From contig NC_054704.1 of the NCBI RefSeq assembly GCF_016097555.1, positions 93,670,653 to 93,734,652 on the forward strand: a DNA stretch of 64,000 nucleotides. Reading direction: 5' to 3'. The translations under genes and the position numbers were made by a program. Numbering within the stretch: the stretch's first letter is position 1; every line of letters begins with the position of its first letter. Below, in pieces: positions 1-10,730 of this stretch. The notes below the pieces were generated by a model. That model saw only the letters and a program-made list of their open reading frames with translations. It did no database searches and was not told the DNA's origin. Origin of the DNA: Gigantopelta aegis (taxonomy: Eukaryota > Mollusca > Gastropoda > Neomphalida > Peltospiridae).

Positions 1-93
1 TTATACAGGCATAGTACAATTATTACATTGGGTTTTTTCTCAGTCCTTGAAAATGATATTATTTTAGAAATTTGTTTTCTCTGTTTTGCATTG

Positions 94-252
94 GTTGCCA
101 TGGTAACAGAATTCACAGTTTTCACCCTTCTCTTGGAAACAGCTGGGAGCTTATTATTACATCATTATCAAGTGATTTGTATTCAAATAAATTCATTTAA
201 AACATTTCATATGGGAAACGGTTCCTCTTTTTGCATTGGTTACCATGGTAAC
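94..252. promoter_or_regulatory. Two RFX X-box-like palindromes in a 145-bp duplication
   Basis: GTTGCCATGGTAAC at 94-107 and GTTACCATGGTAAC at 239-252 both match the RFX X-box consensus GTNRCC-N(0-3)-RGYAAC exactly. The sequence around them is repeated (TTTTGCATTGGTT before, AACAGAATT after), so they are two copies of one ~145-bp unit. The motif match is seen directly; binding by RFX is not shown. The same palindrome recurs in the 365-bp satellite at 2375-4135. Confidence 0.55.
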
Positions 253-565
253 AGAATTAATAATGTTCATTTGAAAATGACAGGAAGTGAAAGGGCATAT
301 ACCTTTTTTAAAATCTTGTGTCATTTGACAAAGATATATAAAGTAATAGAGATAGTATACATATTTTTAGTGTCTAGGTAATGTTGGACAATGTCCACAA
401 GTTACAAAAATGCGTTGATGGTAGTATGTGCATTCCGAAACAAAAATGCATGCTTGCGGCTAGGTTGTTGCAAGGTAGTTACAAGGTTGTTACAAGGTAG
501 TACAAGCAATGCAAGCTATTTGCAAGCTAACATTTAGCTCGTGTAAGGTAGTCAGTATTTCTGCA

Positions 566-830
566 AGCTTGCCGCATGCATGTTTTCATTTGTGAAAGCA
601 TGCGCAAGCTTGCTGCATGCATATCTTCAACTGTGCAAGCTTCCCGCAAGCATGTTTTCATTTTTGCTTGCTTGCTGCAAGCATATCTTCAACTGTGCAA
701 GCTTCCCGCAAGCATGTTTTCATTTTGCAAGCTTGCTGCATGCATATCTTCAACTGTGCAAGCTTCCCGCAAGCATGTTTTCATTTTTGTAAGCTTGCTG
801 CATGTATATCTTCAACTGTGAAAGCATGTC
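566..830. repeat. Tandem array, 61-62 bp unit, rich in GCAAGCTTGC
   Basis: About four copies of a 61-62 bp unit; the marker ATATCTTCAACTGTG begins at 621, 683, 744 and 806. Each unit carries one or two versions of the self-complementary decamer GCAAGCTTGC and a CATGTTTTCATTTT segment. Reading frames through it are repeat translations, not genes. It is related in inverted orientation to the array at 1855-2345. Confidence 0.85.
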
Positions 831-1039
831 TACACTTGTGGAGAAAAAGCTATGTCCAAATCATTTTCATGGTTATTTTTTTTTTAATTCATAACTTCTC
901 ATATGATTTATCAAATTCAGTGGGAACAGTGGCTAAACAACCAAACATACATGTAACAGATTTAGATAGTATTTACAATAATAATTAAAACAAAATTAAT
1001 ATTAATACATACGAATGATAATACAATATGGTTAAAACA

Positions 1040-1570
1040 GAATCATCTTGTAATGATTGGATTTTCAATTGGCCCCAGAAATAATAACATATGCATGGCC
1101 ATGAGAGGATGACATGGGCCATGTTTGGTTGAAATTAGCCTGGTGGAATTTGAGAAGATGTTGAAAATGTCTGAGCCAATCAGAGGCCAGGGTGGCCATC
1201 TTGGATTTTGAATCAGCCACAAAAATAACAACACTTAGTAAGTCATAAGAAAATAATTTGGACTAAGTTTGATTGAAACCTGCCTGGTGGATCTTGAAAA
1301 GAAGCAAACAAATTTCTCTGTCAATCAGAGGCCAGGGCAGCTATCTTGATTTTAAATCTGCCCGAAAAATAACAACTTGGTCATTAGGAATACATATGGT
1401 TTAAATTTGCATGGTGGAACTTGAGTAAAAGTTAAAAATGTCTCAGTTATTCAGAGGCCAGGGCGGCCATCTTGGAATTTTTATTGGCCTGAAAAATAAC
1501 AACACTTGGTCAGGTCTATAAGAGGATCATTTGGACCAAGTTTGGTTGAATCCTGCTTGGTGGAACAGGA
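1040..1570. repeat. Degenerate ~125-145 bp tandem repeat
   Basis: At least three diverged copies of a unit containing CAGAGGCCAGGGCGGCCATC, then AAAATAACAACACTTGG, then GACCAAGTTTGGTTGAA and CTGCCTGGTGGAAC. The GAGGCCAGGG marker recurs near 1183, 1328 and 1453. No open frame spans it. It sits between the two AAGCTT-rich arrays. Confidence 0.75.
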
Positions 1571-1854
1571 GATAAAAGAAAACAAGAAGAAACACAAATG
1601 ACTTTACACCACAGTGTGGATCTCCAGATAGTGGAGGAATATAACCTAAAACAAGAAGAAGAAGAATAATATAGGACCAGGAGCTTTTTAGCATATTAGT
1701 TTAGTCAAGACTATCCCACATAAATGGAACATGTCTATCAGACAGGTAAACTAATTTTGTAGCCTAAGTATCTGACAACATGTAGCACCTATTTTTTTGT
1801 TTTTACTGTTCATGTTTTACACTTTAAAACCATTGGGTTTTTTTTAAAGAATTA

Positions 1855-2345
1855 TACAAGATGCAAGCTTGCTGCCACTGATGCAAGCTTGTAGGTAGAT
1901 TGTCGCAAGCTTGCAGGAAGCTTGTTGCAAGCTTGCAGGAAGCTCGTCGCAAGCGTGCGGGTAACTCGTCGCAAGCTTGCGGGAAGCTCGTAGCAAGGTT
2001 GTAAAAAGGTTCCAAATACTAGCTTAAACTGAACAAGCTTGCGGGAAGCTCGTCGCAAGCTTGCAGCAAGGTTGTAAAAAGGTTCCAAATACTAGCTTAA
2101 ACTGAATAAGCTTGCGGGAAGCTCATCACAAGCTTGCGGCAAGGTTGTAAAAAGGTTCCAAATACTAGCTTAAACTGAATAAGCTTGCAGGAAGCTCGTC
2201 GCAAGCATGCAACAAGCTTGCGGCAAGGTTGCATAGAGGTCGTCGCAAGGTTGCAAGAAGCTTGCGGCAAGGTTGTAAAAAGGTTCCAAATACTAGCTCG
2301 AAACGCGGTAGTTACTACCTTGCCGCAAGGTTGTTACCAGCTATT
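1855..2345. repeat. Tandem array, ~73 bp unit, inverted relative to 566-830
   Basis: Repeated blocks of AAGCTTGCGGGAAGCTCGTC, CAAGCTTGCAGCAAGGTTG and GGTTCCAAATACTAGC. The GGTTCC marker lies at 2008, 2081, 2154 and 2282, giving a 73-bp period and one longer interval of 128. The core is the palindromic decamer GCAAGCTTGC, as in the array at 566-830 but in the opposite orientation. No coding potential. Confidence 0.85.
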
Positions 2346-2374
2346 TATTAAGCTTGCAATTTTTGTTTGGGTTT

Positions 2375-4135
2375 GACCCTATTATTCAAAAACAAAATTG
2401 GCTGTCTACTTAATTCTTTTTCTAAATCGAGTAGTATGGTTAATAGATCACATCATAGACTTAAATTGAAAGAAAATATTAGTTTTTAATTAAAGTTTTC
2501 ATAATTATTAATGAAAAAATGGTATTTGAAAGTTGCAGCTGTTGCCATGGTAATATAAATAATATAACTGACTATAAAATGTTTGCCTTACGTAGGTGGA
2601 TATTCTTAGTGTATATATATGTGTAATTTCATGCTGAAATGTGAACTGATTTTAATAATATTACCAGAAATGTATAACACTTAATGTTGGACATTATGTT
2701 CATAATTTACAAAAAATGTGTTGATAGCCGAATGCGCATCTGACCCTATTTTTCAGAAAAACCGTGGTTGTCAACTTAATTTTTTCTTTACATCAAGCAG
2801 TATGGTTAATAAATCACGGCATAGACTTAAATTGAAAGAAAAATATTAGTTTTTAATTAAAGTTTTCATAATTATTAATGAAAATATGGTATATTGAAAT
2901 TTGCAGCTGTTGCCATGGTAGCACAAATAAAATAACGGACTACAAAATGTTAGCATTACGTAGGTGGATATTCTTAGTATATGTGTGTTTAACTTCATGT
3001 TAAAATGTCAACTGATTTTAATAATATTACCAGAAATGTATAATAGTTAATGTTGGACATTATGTTCATAATTTAAAAAAAATGCGTTGATAGCCGAATG
3101 TGCATCTGACCCTATTTTTCAGAAAAATTGTGGTTGTCGACATAATTTTTTCTTTACATCAAACAGTATAGTTAATAAATCACAGCATAGACTAAAATTG
3201 AAAGAAAAATATTAGTTTTTAATTAAAGTTTTCATAATTATTAATGAAAAATGGTATTTGAAAGTTGCAGCTGTTGCCATGGTAACATAAATAATATAAC
3301 TGACTATAAAATGTTTGCCTTACGTAGGTGGATATTCTTAGTGTATATATATGTGTAATTTCATGCTGAAATGTCAACTGATTTTAATAATATTACCAGA
3401 AATGTATAACACTTAATGTTGGACATTATGTTCATAATTTACAAAAAATGTGTTGATAGCCGAATGCGCATCTGACCCTATTTTTCAGAAAAACCGTGGT
3501 TGTCAACTTAATTTTTTTCTTTACATCAAGCAGTATGGTTAAAAAATCACAGCATAGACTTAAATTGAACGAAAAATATTAGTTTTTAATTAAAGTTTTC
3601 ATAATTATTAATGAAATTACCGGGGTATGGTATATTGAAATTTGCAGCTGTTTGCCATGGTAACATAAATAATATAGCTGACAACAAAATGCTATAATTT
3701 CATAGACCGAAAATGTCAACTGATTTTAATAATATTACTAGAAATGTATAATAGTTAATGTTGGACATTATCTTCATAATTTACAAAAAAGCGTTGTGAC
3801 AGTATGTGCATTGCACTCTATTATTCTAAAAAAAAATTGGCTGTCTATTTAATTTTTTCTTTAAATCAATCACTATGCTTAATAAATCACAGCATACACT
3901 TAAATTAAAAGAAAAATAGTAGTGTTTTATTCATGTTTTCTTAATTATTAATGAAAAAATTGTATATTGAAATGTGCAGCTGTTGCCATGGTAACATAAA
4001 TAAAATAATCATCTCCAAAATGCTATCATTACGTAGTTGGATCATTATGGTATATATGGGTGTAATTTCATGTTAAAATGTCCATGGATTTTAATAAAAT
4101 TAATAGAAATGTAGAACAGGTGAACATTCTTTAAA
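2375..4135. repeat. Satellite, five ~365-bp units, each with an X-box-like site
   Basis: The unit boundary GACCCTATT recurs at 2375, 2742, 3108 and 3473, with a decayed copy at 3813, so the period is 365-367 bp (340 for the last interval). Every unit contains CAGCTG followed by a GTTGCCATGGTAAC-type palindrome (2541, 2909, 3273, 3651, 3982). Copies 3273 and 3982 match the RFX consensus perfectly; the others have one mismatch. The unit end (AATGTTGGACATTATG) resembles 381-436, so related sequence also precedes the AAGCTT-rich arrays. Confidence 0.9.
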
Positions 4136-5490
4136 TTTAGCAAAAAGAATACGGTAGGATACGGGTTAATAACCAAAGACAGAACATTACCTAATATTTG
4201 GTGATGAATAATTAATAAACAGAAGGAAAAAAAAAAGACTTCAAAACTCTAATAAACATATTTATTTTGGAGGACAAACCAACCCTGGGTGAATAGGACT
4301 ACGGGCGAAACAACGCAGAGTTAAAAAATGGTGTCCTATGATCTGGTTTGCCCCTTCCACACACATTCCATGTTCACGTTGTGTCGTGAAAACACGTGAA
4401 CCGGGCTATCCCATAAACCGGTCTATTTACCCTAACATCAAAATACTTTTGTTGAATTAAGAAAACCTTCCCTAAAGCAAAGTGCACAAATGAGGAAAAG
4501 TCGAGTAGACATTTGAAATATTTTTATACATGGAGGGAAATGTACACATGACCGCAATTTTGCACTTTGCGTACTATATTAAATTGCGTGTAATATTAAA
4601 CAAATCTAAATAAACAGTTTTACACTGCTGTCATTGTCAAGTCTTGTCTGCTTAGCTTTCGCAGATTCTTTGCATAAGAGTTTTGGTGACCATCCTGGTA
4701 AAGACATTCACACAGCCCCTAGGAGAAACACTGGTGACATCACGTGACACGCGTCAGTCTTGAAAAACAATAGCCCGGTTTACAGGCATAGCTGAATAAT
4801 GTCAACATTAGACTATGACATATGGATATTAACATTTATTGGTTGATTTTAACAATAAAGTGAACAAGGTAAAACATTTCATCAAATTGATCGTACATTA
4901 CAATGTGCGTATGCAGAAACCATTTCCCATTAATAGGCCGATTAACGGTTACTCGAGGATATATGTATCCCAAATTTCAATTTAAATAAAACCAACATAA
5001 CAAATTGACGGTTCCGCAAATATTCAGCAATTTGCAACAGTATTGATATATTTAGTAACCAAACATGTTTAGGTGACCCTGCAACTTGCCTTGGTGCCCC
5101 AATTTTTTTTATTAAAGTGAAGGCAAAACTTGCCGTGCCCCTCAAAAATAAAAATTCAAATCTAGGTAGGTAATTTTATAGTCTTGACACATTGTCATCA
5201 CAATTCCAGGGCCTCAGATTTTATGGAAGCATTTGTTTTCGGTAACGTGTCTGTAAAATCATGGAACCGAAATTTAATTTTCCATGATTATTATATCCTG
5301 TGACTTGTTTTCACAGAACCTAAAAAAAGTTTCAGATCTGTATCCATGATCACAAGGCACGGAACCAAAAATGTGTTTCCCATGAAATTTGAAATCCTAT
5401 ATATGGCCTGTAATTGCATTACATGTGTATAAATCAAACTGTGGCTGAATGTAATATTTTTTATCTGTAAAAAGCAACTTACATTTTCTT
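4136..5490. other. Non-repetitive AT-rich stretch, no gene recognised
   Basis: I see no long open frame, RNA gene or recognisable transposon end. Frames of 60-70 codons here have no recognisable domain. It probably lies in a BAG2 intron or 5' of BAG2. Confidence 0.4.
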
Positions 5491-5500
5491 ATGCCAGTTG

Positions 5501-5888
5501 ACCGGCCTCAGTGGTGTCGTGGTTATGCCATCGGTCTACAGGCTGGTAGGTACTGGGTTCGGATCCCAGTTGAGGCATGGGATTTTTAATCCAGATACCT
5601 ACTCCAAACCCTGAGTGAGTGCTCCGCAAGGCTCAATGGGTAGGTGTAAACCACTTGCACCGACCAGTGATCCATAACTGGTTCAGCGAAGGCCATGGTT
5701 TGTGCTATCCTGCCTGTGGGAAGCGCAAATAAAAGATCCCTTGCTGCTAATTGGAAAGAGTAGCCCATGTAGTGGCGATAGTGGGTTTCCTCTCAAAATC
5801 TGTGTTGTCCTTAACCATATGTCTGATGCCATATAACCGTAAATAAAATGTGTTGAGTGCGTCGTTAAATAAAACATTTCTTTTTTTT
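5501..5888 (+). mobile_element. Full-length tRNA-derived SINE with target-site duplications
   Basis: The head carries RNA polymerase III promoter boxes: an A-box-like TGGTGTCGTGGTTA and a B box GGTTCGGATCCC about 40 bases later. The body follows, with a 3' tail containing AACCGTAAATAAAATG and GTTAAATAAAACATTTC. It is flanked by ATGCCAGTTG (5491-5500) and ATGCCTGTTG (5889-5898), a 10-bp duplication with one mismatch, as expected for LINE-assisted insertion. This is the best-preserved of about nine SINE copies in the window and serves as the reference. Confidence 0.9.
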
Positions 5889-5898
5889 ATGCCTGTTG

Positions 5899-6572
5899 TT
5901 TGTAGTATTTGTACAGGTGTATGGTAACATTATACGGCCCGCTTTCCATTAAAAAGTTTTTTTGTGGGAAAATATGCTTTTTCATATATGCTTTTCCATG
6001 TATGCGTTTTTACAAGCAAATTATGATACAAAATGGATGCTGTCAAAGTGTACTTTTAAGACAAGTGAATACTTCGCATTCTGACATCACTGCTTGTAAA
6101 ATTGCTGATCGATCAACTTTGTTTTCAGCACGCTAAATGTCCGCATGAGGAATATGAAAAAGGTACTGTGTATTATATTGATAGTCGCGTGTGAAATTGT
6201 GTTAATTGAAACAAGGCCTAATGCTAATACATTGTACAAAATGACAATTTTTATCCAATATAAAACTGGAAGAAAATAAATATAATAAACTTTTATTTCT
6301 GCTTGGGGTTTTATTGATCGTGTTTCAACAGAGACAACTGTTCAGATTTATTCAAACAAAGTAGAACATCAATAACTCACACTAAAAAACCCACAATAAA
6401 AACCATACCGTCTACATACTGTGGCCGTGGGTCAATTTTAAGACTGCATGGTTACAGAAAACAATATTTTATTAAAGGTTGATCCAACAATTCTTGGACT
6501 ACAGTATTAGTAACAAAAAAACTTAAGGTGATATGGCATCGTTAAATAAAACAAACTTTACTCTTTTTTTGC
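5899..6572. other. AT-rich sequence upstream of the BAG2 exon
   Basis: No gene recognised. It includes a short SINE-tail fragment near 6536-6562 (GTTAAATAAAACAAACTTT). I looked for an upstream BAG2 coding exon here and found none. Confidence 0.4.
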
Positions 6573-6722
6573 TTAAGGTGAGGCCATACAATACAAGTGC
6601 CTGGTACAAAAATAGCCACGAGAATAGCTGATTGTGACAAGACAACATGACGATTTCATCAGCTGCTATGCAATATCAGCTAGTCTCGTATGAGACACTC
6701 GTATTGTATGACATCACCTTGA
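6573..6722. mobile_element. ~150-bp MITE with long imperfect inverted repeats
   Basis: The left arm TTAAGGTGAGGCCATACAAT is mirrored at the right end, whose reverse complement begins CTCAAGGTGATGTCATACAA. The arms extend about 27 bp. The element ends about 40 bp before the BAG2 splice acceptor, so its right end abuts the polypyrimidine tract. Superfamily is uncertain; TTAA-like ends are possible. Confidence 0.65.
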
Positions 6723-6762
6723 GCTTTTTTGTTTCAAAACTTTTTATTTTTATTTTCACCAG

Positions 6763-7100
6763 CTGACCGTCAACAGCTTTTGGCTAACATGGAAAGGATA
6801 AAGACACGAATCGAATCTGTCCAGATAACCGTGAACACTGTGAGAAATACAGACCAGAAAGCTGCATTAGAAAAAGTGATGTTACGGTTAGATGCAATGG
6901 AGACACTGTTGGACGAGAACCCACAGGATGCCAAGGAGAAGATAGCCATCTGTTTCAACACGTGCCTGTCGGAAACGTCGGGGCCCATCGACAGCAAGTT
7001 CCAGAACTATTTATTGGAATGTACTGTTGACGATCAGAAGCAAGTTCGTAGAAAGTTGGAATCATGGCTTAGGACCCTTGATGATGCTCAACATGGCTGA
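6763..7100 (+). CDS. BAG2: BAG2, last coding exon (BAG family co-chaperone 2)
   Basis: BAG2 is a cytosolic co-chaperone that binds the Hsp70/Hsc70 ATPase domain, promotes nucleotide exchange and inhibits the ubiquitin ligase CHIP. The exon encodes about 112 residues ending in TGA at 7098-7100. It aligns without gaps to the C-terminal half of vertebrate BAG2: VNTVRNTDQK matches VETIRNPQQQ, GPIDSKFQNYLLEC matches GPVDQKFQSIVIGC, and DDQKQVRRKLESWLRTLD matches EDQKKIKRRLETLLRNIE. The exon opens after a pyrimidine-rich acceptor (TTTTCACCAG, AG at 6761-6762) in phase 1. The usual N-terminal coiled-coil half must lie on upstream exons, probably before the window. The C-terminus is about 25-30 residues shorter than the human protein. 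RAB23 follows downstream in convergent orientation. Confidence 0.9.
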
Positions 7101-8523
7101 TTATACATATATAGGCAAACAGACTTCAATATACAGCAATATTTTACATACACATTTGTATTCTTATTAATAAGTATTACATTTACAGCAGTGCCCGTAT
7201 TTTAAAAATATTTAGTGTAATTTTTGGCAAATGTCTTTGTTTAGAGACCACCTTATTCTTTTGTGCTATATTAGTACTCATTTAAGTAACAAGCAGTGAT
7301 GAATCTAGTGTTTGTATATCGGTGGCTATTCTGTATACAGGGCAGCAATATAATTTCTTTTTCTACATAATGTTTTCATTCTGATTAGGTGGTAACAACC
7401 AGCTGTTGGTAGAAAGACAGAAAGGTGATATTCAAGAGGTGACCGGTTGTGATTTCCGGCAACTACTGCCGCCCACCACCACCACCACCACCACCACCAC
7501 CACCACCTGTGTTTCATGTTTACAGTTGTACATCTTGCAGTGTCTAGAAGATATAATGACCTACTTCTCTGAAACAGCCCCCTACTTTCAAAGATATATG
7601 TAATAAACATCAATGGAGGGTGAAAACGTGTTGGTATGTGTACTCACAGGAGCTCATGCTCAAGTCACTGATTAATTACGAGCACCCATTGTCCTGATGC
7701 GGTCGGTCTGAGATCGATCCCCGTTGGTGAGGCCATTGGGCTATTTCTCATTCCAGCCAGTGCACCACGACTGGCATATCAAAGACCGTGGTATGTGTTA
7801 TCCTGTCTGTGGGATGGCGCATATAAAAGATCCCTTGCTGCTAATCTAAAAGAGTAGCCCATCAAGTGGCGACAGCAGGTTTCCTTTCTCAATATCTATA
7901 TGGTCCTTAACAATATGTCTGACGCCATATAACCGTAAATAAAATGTGTTGAGTGCATCCATTGCCCTGAATATTTTACTGTAGATGTTCCTGCCTCCCA
8001 TACATGTACTTAAATACCTGTACCTTGTAACTTCACTACATTTACTAGGACTGCTGTCGGTCTCTCTGGCCTTATGCTATAATTAGATCTTCACTTTCTC
8101 CTTGCAAGTCTCGCAATTTCTTCATCATGGAAAATTTTGTTAATTTAAAAAAAAAAAAAAAATCCTCCATGATTGTGTTCTTTATTGATTTGTTACTGCT
8201 TTGCCTGTTTTAGTACTTAATATATGATTTTTTTTTTATTTATTAAACTTTAATTCGGTCTTTTGTCCTGTATATATTTGAATTTGTTTACTGGTAATGA
8301 AAAGAGAGCATTTTCAAGCATTTTTCTAAACTATATAGTGGACTTTCTTGGTGCTAAATGTTTTTATTGCTTACATTTTTCTTGACATGAACAATGTGTT
8401 AAAAAAAAAAGGAGAAGTCTTGGGCACGGTTAATGAATGACTAGTCCTTGCTATGCACATATTTTTTGTTGTTTTTAATATGTTTCCTTCATGTACATTG
8501 TTAATCCATATACCTGTAATAAA
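7101..8523 (+). other. BAG2: Probable BAG2 3' UTR with two poly(A) signals
   Basis: The sequence after the stop has no coding potential and carries AATAAA at 7602-7607 and 8518-8523; either could end the transcript. It contains a CCA/CAC trinucleotide run (about 7472-7506), a SINE in sense orientation (7685-7961) and several A or T runs. The 3' end is inferred only from the signals. Confidence 0.4.
7685..7961 (+). mobile_element. SINE copy in the likely BAG2 3' UTR
   Basis: It shares with the other copies GGTCTGAGATCGATCCCC (B-box region), TTCCAGCCAGTGCACCACGA, ATAAAAGATCCCTTGCTGCT and the tail CCATATAACCGTAAATAAAA. The tRNA-like first 40 bases are diverged. It lies in the same strand as BAG2, upstream of the distal AATAAA signal. 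Confidence 0.85.
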
Positions 8524-8960
8524 TTATATGTTTGTCTTTTGTACAATGTACATTATATATTAATTTTGTTTTGTTTCATCAAACTCGTCAGGTAGGGTTT
8601 TTTTTTTAATTTATTGGTCTACAGAACATACATATATTAAAATAATGTTTGTTAGCATCTCTGACCTAACATTGGATTTTAAAAAGTGCTTGCTGATGTA
8701 TTGTCGGATACTCATTTCCAACATAGAAGAAAACCATATCAAAAAACAAATTTACATTCATACACAATATGTAGTCCAGTTCTATTTACTTCATTTATCA
8801 TCAGTATTTTTTCTTTCATAATTTTTAAATTTTTTCATTCTTTCAAGGTTTTAAAGTGCAATTAGAATCAGAAATAAACAACTGCCATGACCTCTATAGC
8901 AGTCGGACATTGTCAGATTAAACAGCTGCTGGACCCATAGCAAAACAGTGGCATACATGC

Positions 8961-9130
8961 TCCCCCCCCCCCCCCCCCCACACACACACTACCATAAGAT
9001 TGCAAGGTGATAGCAATAAACAAAACTACCCCTTCCACTACTATAGGCTTACATATATGTAGTGACAAAATAAACAAAACTACCCCTTCCACTACTATAG
9101 GCTTACATATATGTAGTGACAAAATAAACA
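8961..9130. repeat. Poly-C tract and 54-bp tandem duplication
   Basis: A C run followed by CACACACAC at about 8961-8990 precedes a 54-bp unit that begins AATAAACAAAACTACCCC at 9015 and 9069, with the start of a third at 9123. A further 22-bp duplication (GCTTTGCAGATAATGTTATA) lies at 9589-9628. No gene is seen. Confidence 0.8.
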
Positions 9131-9910
9131 AAACATTGTTCAGAGAATCAGTCGCATGTTTTGTAGCAGCAATGGCAACCTTGCCAACAATATTGATAAT
9201 TTTTAATAACTGAAAAATAATTGAGTTATCCATGGGACCCCTAAAGGTGCAGGGCCTGTATCATTTGCTACGTTAGTAATCCGCACTGAAGTAGAGGTAT
9301 AACCTGGGTCTACATGGGAATGTAAAAGTGAAGCAAACTTTTAACTCCGATAAGAACAGAATTTAAATCTGACCCTGGTATGGTTGTGGGGTTAAAATAA
9401 CCCAGATTAAATTTTAGCTCTTTACCCAATTTAACTCTGCAGTTTAAAGGGTGTAGATGCTTAACCTGTTTAAAAACACTGGCATAGATAGGCATTACAT
9501 ATATCCAGTTACATGTACATGATGTAGAGTGTGGAGGAAATACTATTTAATACATTGCAATTTGTATTCATCCGTTAATTTGCTTTGCAGATAATGTTAT
9601 ATTGCTTTGCAGATAATGTTATATTTTTTCAGTTTGAAGAAGTAATTAAATAATTTTATACACAATTTTTAATGTTTGTTTTGTTTTCTGCTTTGCTCAC
9701 AACTCTGTTGATTTGACTTGAATATAAAATAGTTTGCTATATATTTGATGGGGTTAAAAAACCTTGGTCCATCAAGGGCAGTTAATCCTGTATACAACCT
9801 ACGTGGTGAGTGCTTTACCACTAATCTGTGTGCTACTCCAAGAATAGCGCTTCTGGTAGCTCATTTCTTTTGTCCCAGTTTTAAAGTACGTCCTGGTACA
9901 AATTGAGATT

Positions 9911-10730
9911 CTTACACACCCGTTGGTGAGAACACCATGCATTATTTTTGATAACACATGGGTTGTTAACACACAAATGTGTATTAACAATTTCATGACA
10001 TACGACTGGCTGCTCCTAGGTGATGACCAGGTCACCAGTGCCAAGCAGCCAGTGAAAAGCAACACGGTGGAAATTGATTGCATTGTGACATATAGTTAAC
10101 CTGACAATCATGTGTCTGTGTGTGTAAGTTCGCTACAAATGCAACGGCTGTAAATAACTTTTAGTCCAAAAAGATGTTAAAACCTGGTATTTGCAGATAT
10201 GTAAGAAATAGAATAATACATTCGTGTCTGTTAGATACCATTTATCTCACAACTCGTTTAAAAACGTATCAAACTCGCTTTCGCTCGTTAGATACATTTT
10301 AAAACAACTTGTTTTGAGATAAATGGTATCTAACGGTCACTCGTGTATTAATCTCTATATAATACATGAGTGGCCATCAGATACCATTTATCTCACAAGT
10401 TACTAATGGACACAAATGTATTATTCTGTTTCTAACATATCCTCAAAAACCAGGTTTTAAGCATATTTTAACATCTTTTTCGACAAATTATTTACAGCCA
10501 TTGCACTTGTACCTAACTTACATGTCACAGACCCATGATTATCAGGTTAACTATACATCACAATCGATTTCCATCGTGTAGTTTTTCATTGGATGTATGA
10601 CAGCGGTGACCTGGTCATCACCTAGGAGCAACCAGTCATATGTCTTGAAATTGTTAAGACATGTACATGTGTATATAACCATGTGTTATCAAAAATAACA
10701 CATGGTGTTCTCACCAATGGGTGTGTAAAA
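9911..10730. mobile_element. ~820-bp foldback element with ~330-bp arms
   Basis: The left arm starts TTACACACCCGTTGGTGAGA (9912) and the right arm ends with its near reverse complement at 10709-10728. Matching continues inward: CTGGCTGCTCCTAGGTGATG pairs with CATCACCTAGGAGCAACCAG, TAACCTGACAATCATG with CATGATTATCAGGTTA, and AAAACCTGGT with ACCAGGTTTT. The centre holds another inverted pair: GATACCATTTATCTCA near 10237 and 10379 in one orientation and near 10317 reversed. No transposase frame. Non-autonomous DNA element is the simplest reading. Confidence 0.75.

Noticed and set aside
28..381. 117-codon open frame on the + strand
   Set aside because: Hydrophobic low-complexity translation of AT-rich repeat DNA, includes the X-box duplication, no domain and no splice or start context.
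566..830. CRISPR-like regular spacing of repeats
   Set aside because: Tandem units without unique spacers, in an animal genome; an ordinary minisatellite. The same applies to 44892-45458.
5501..5580. tRNA gene at the SINE head
   Set aside because: It is followed by the SINE body and flanked by target duplications; a retroposon head, not a tRNA gene.
1..6700. Upstream BAG2 coding exons
   Set aside because: I searched for the N-terminal coiled-coil segment and saw none with a plausible splice context; probably outside the window.
7326..7613. Frames with poly-Trp or poly-Thr stretches
   Set aside because: Both come from a CCA/CAC trinucleotide run in the likely BAG2 3' UTR.
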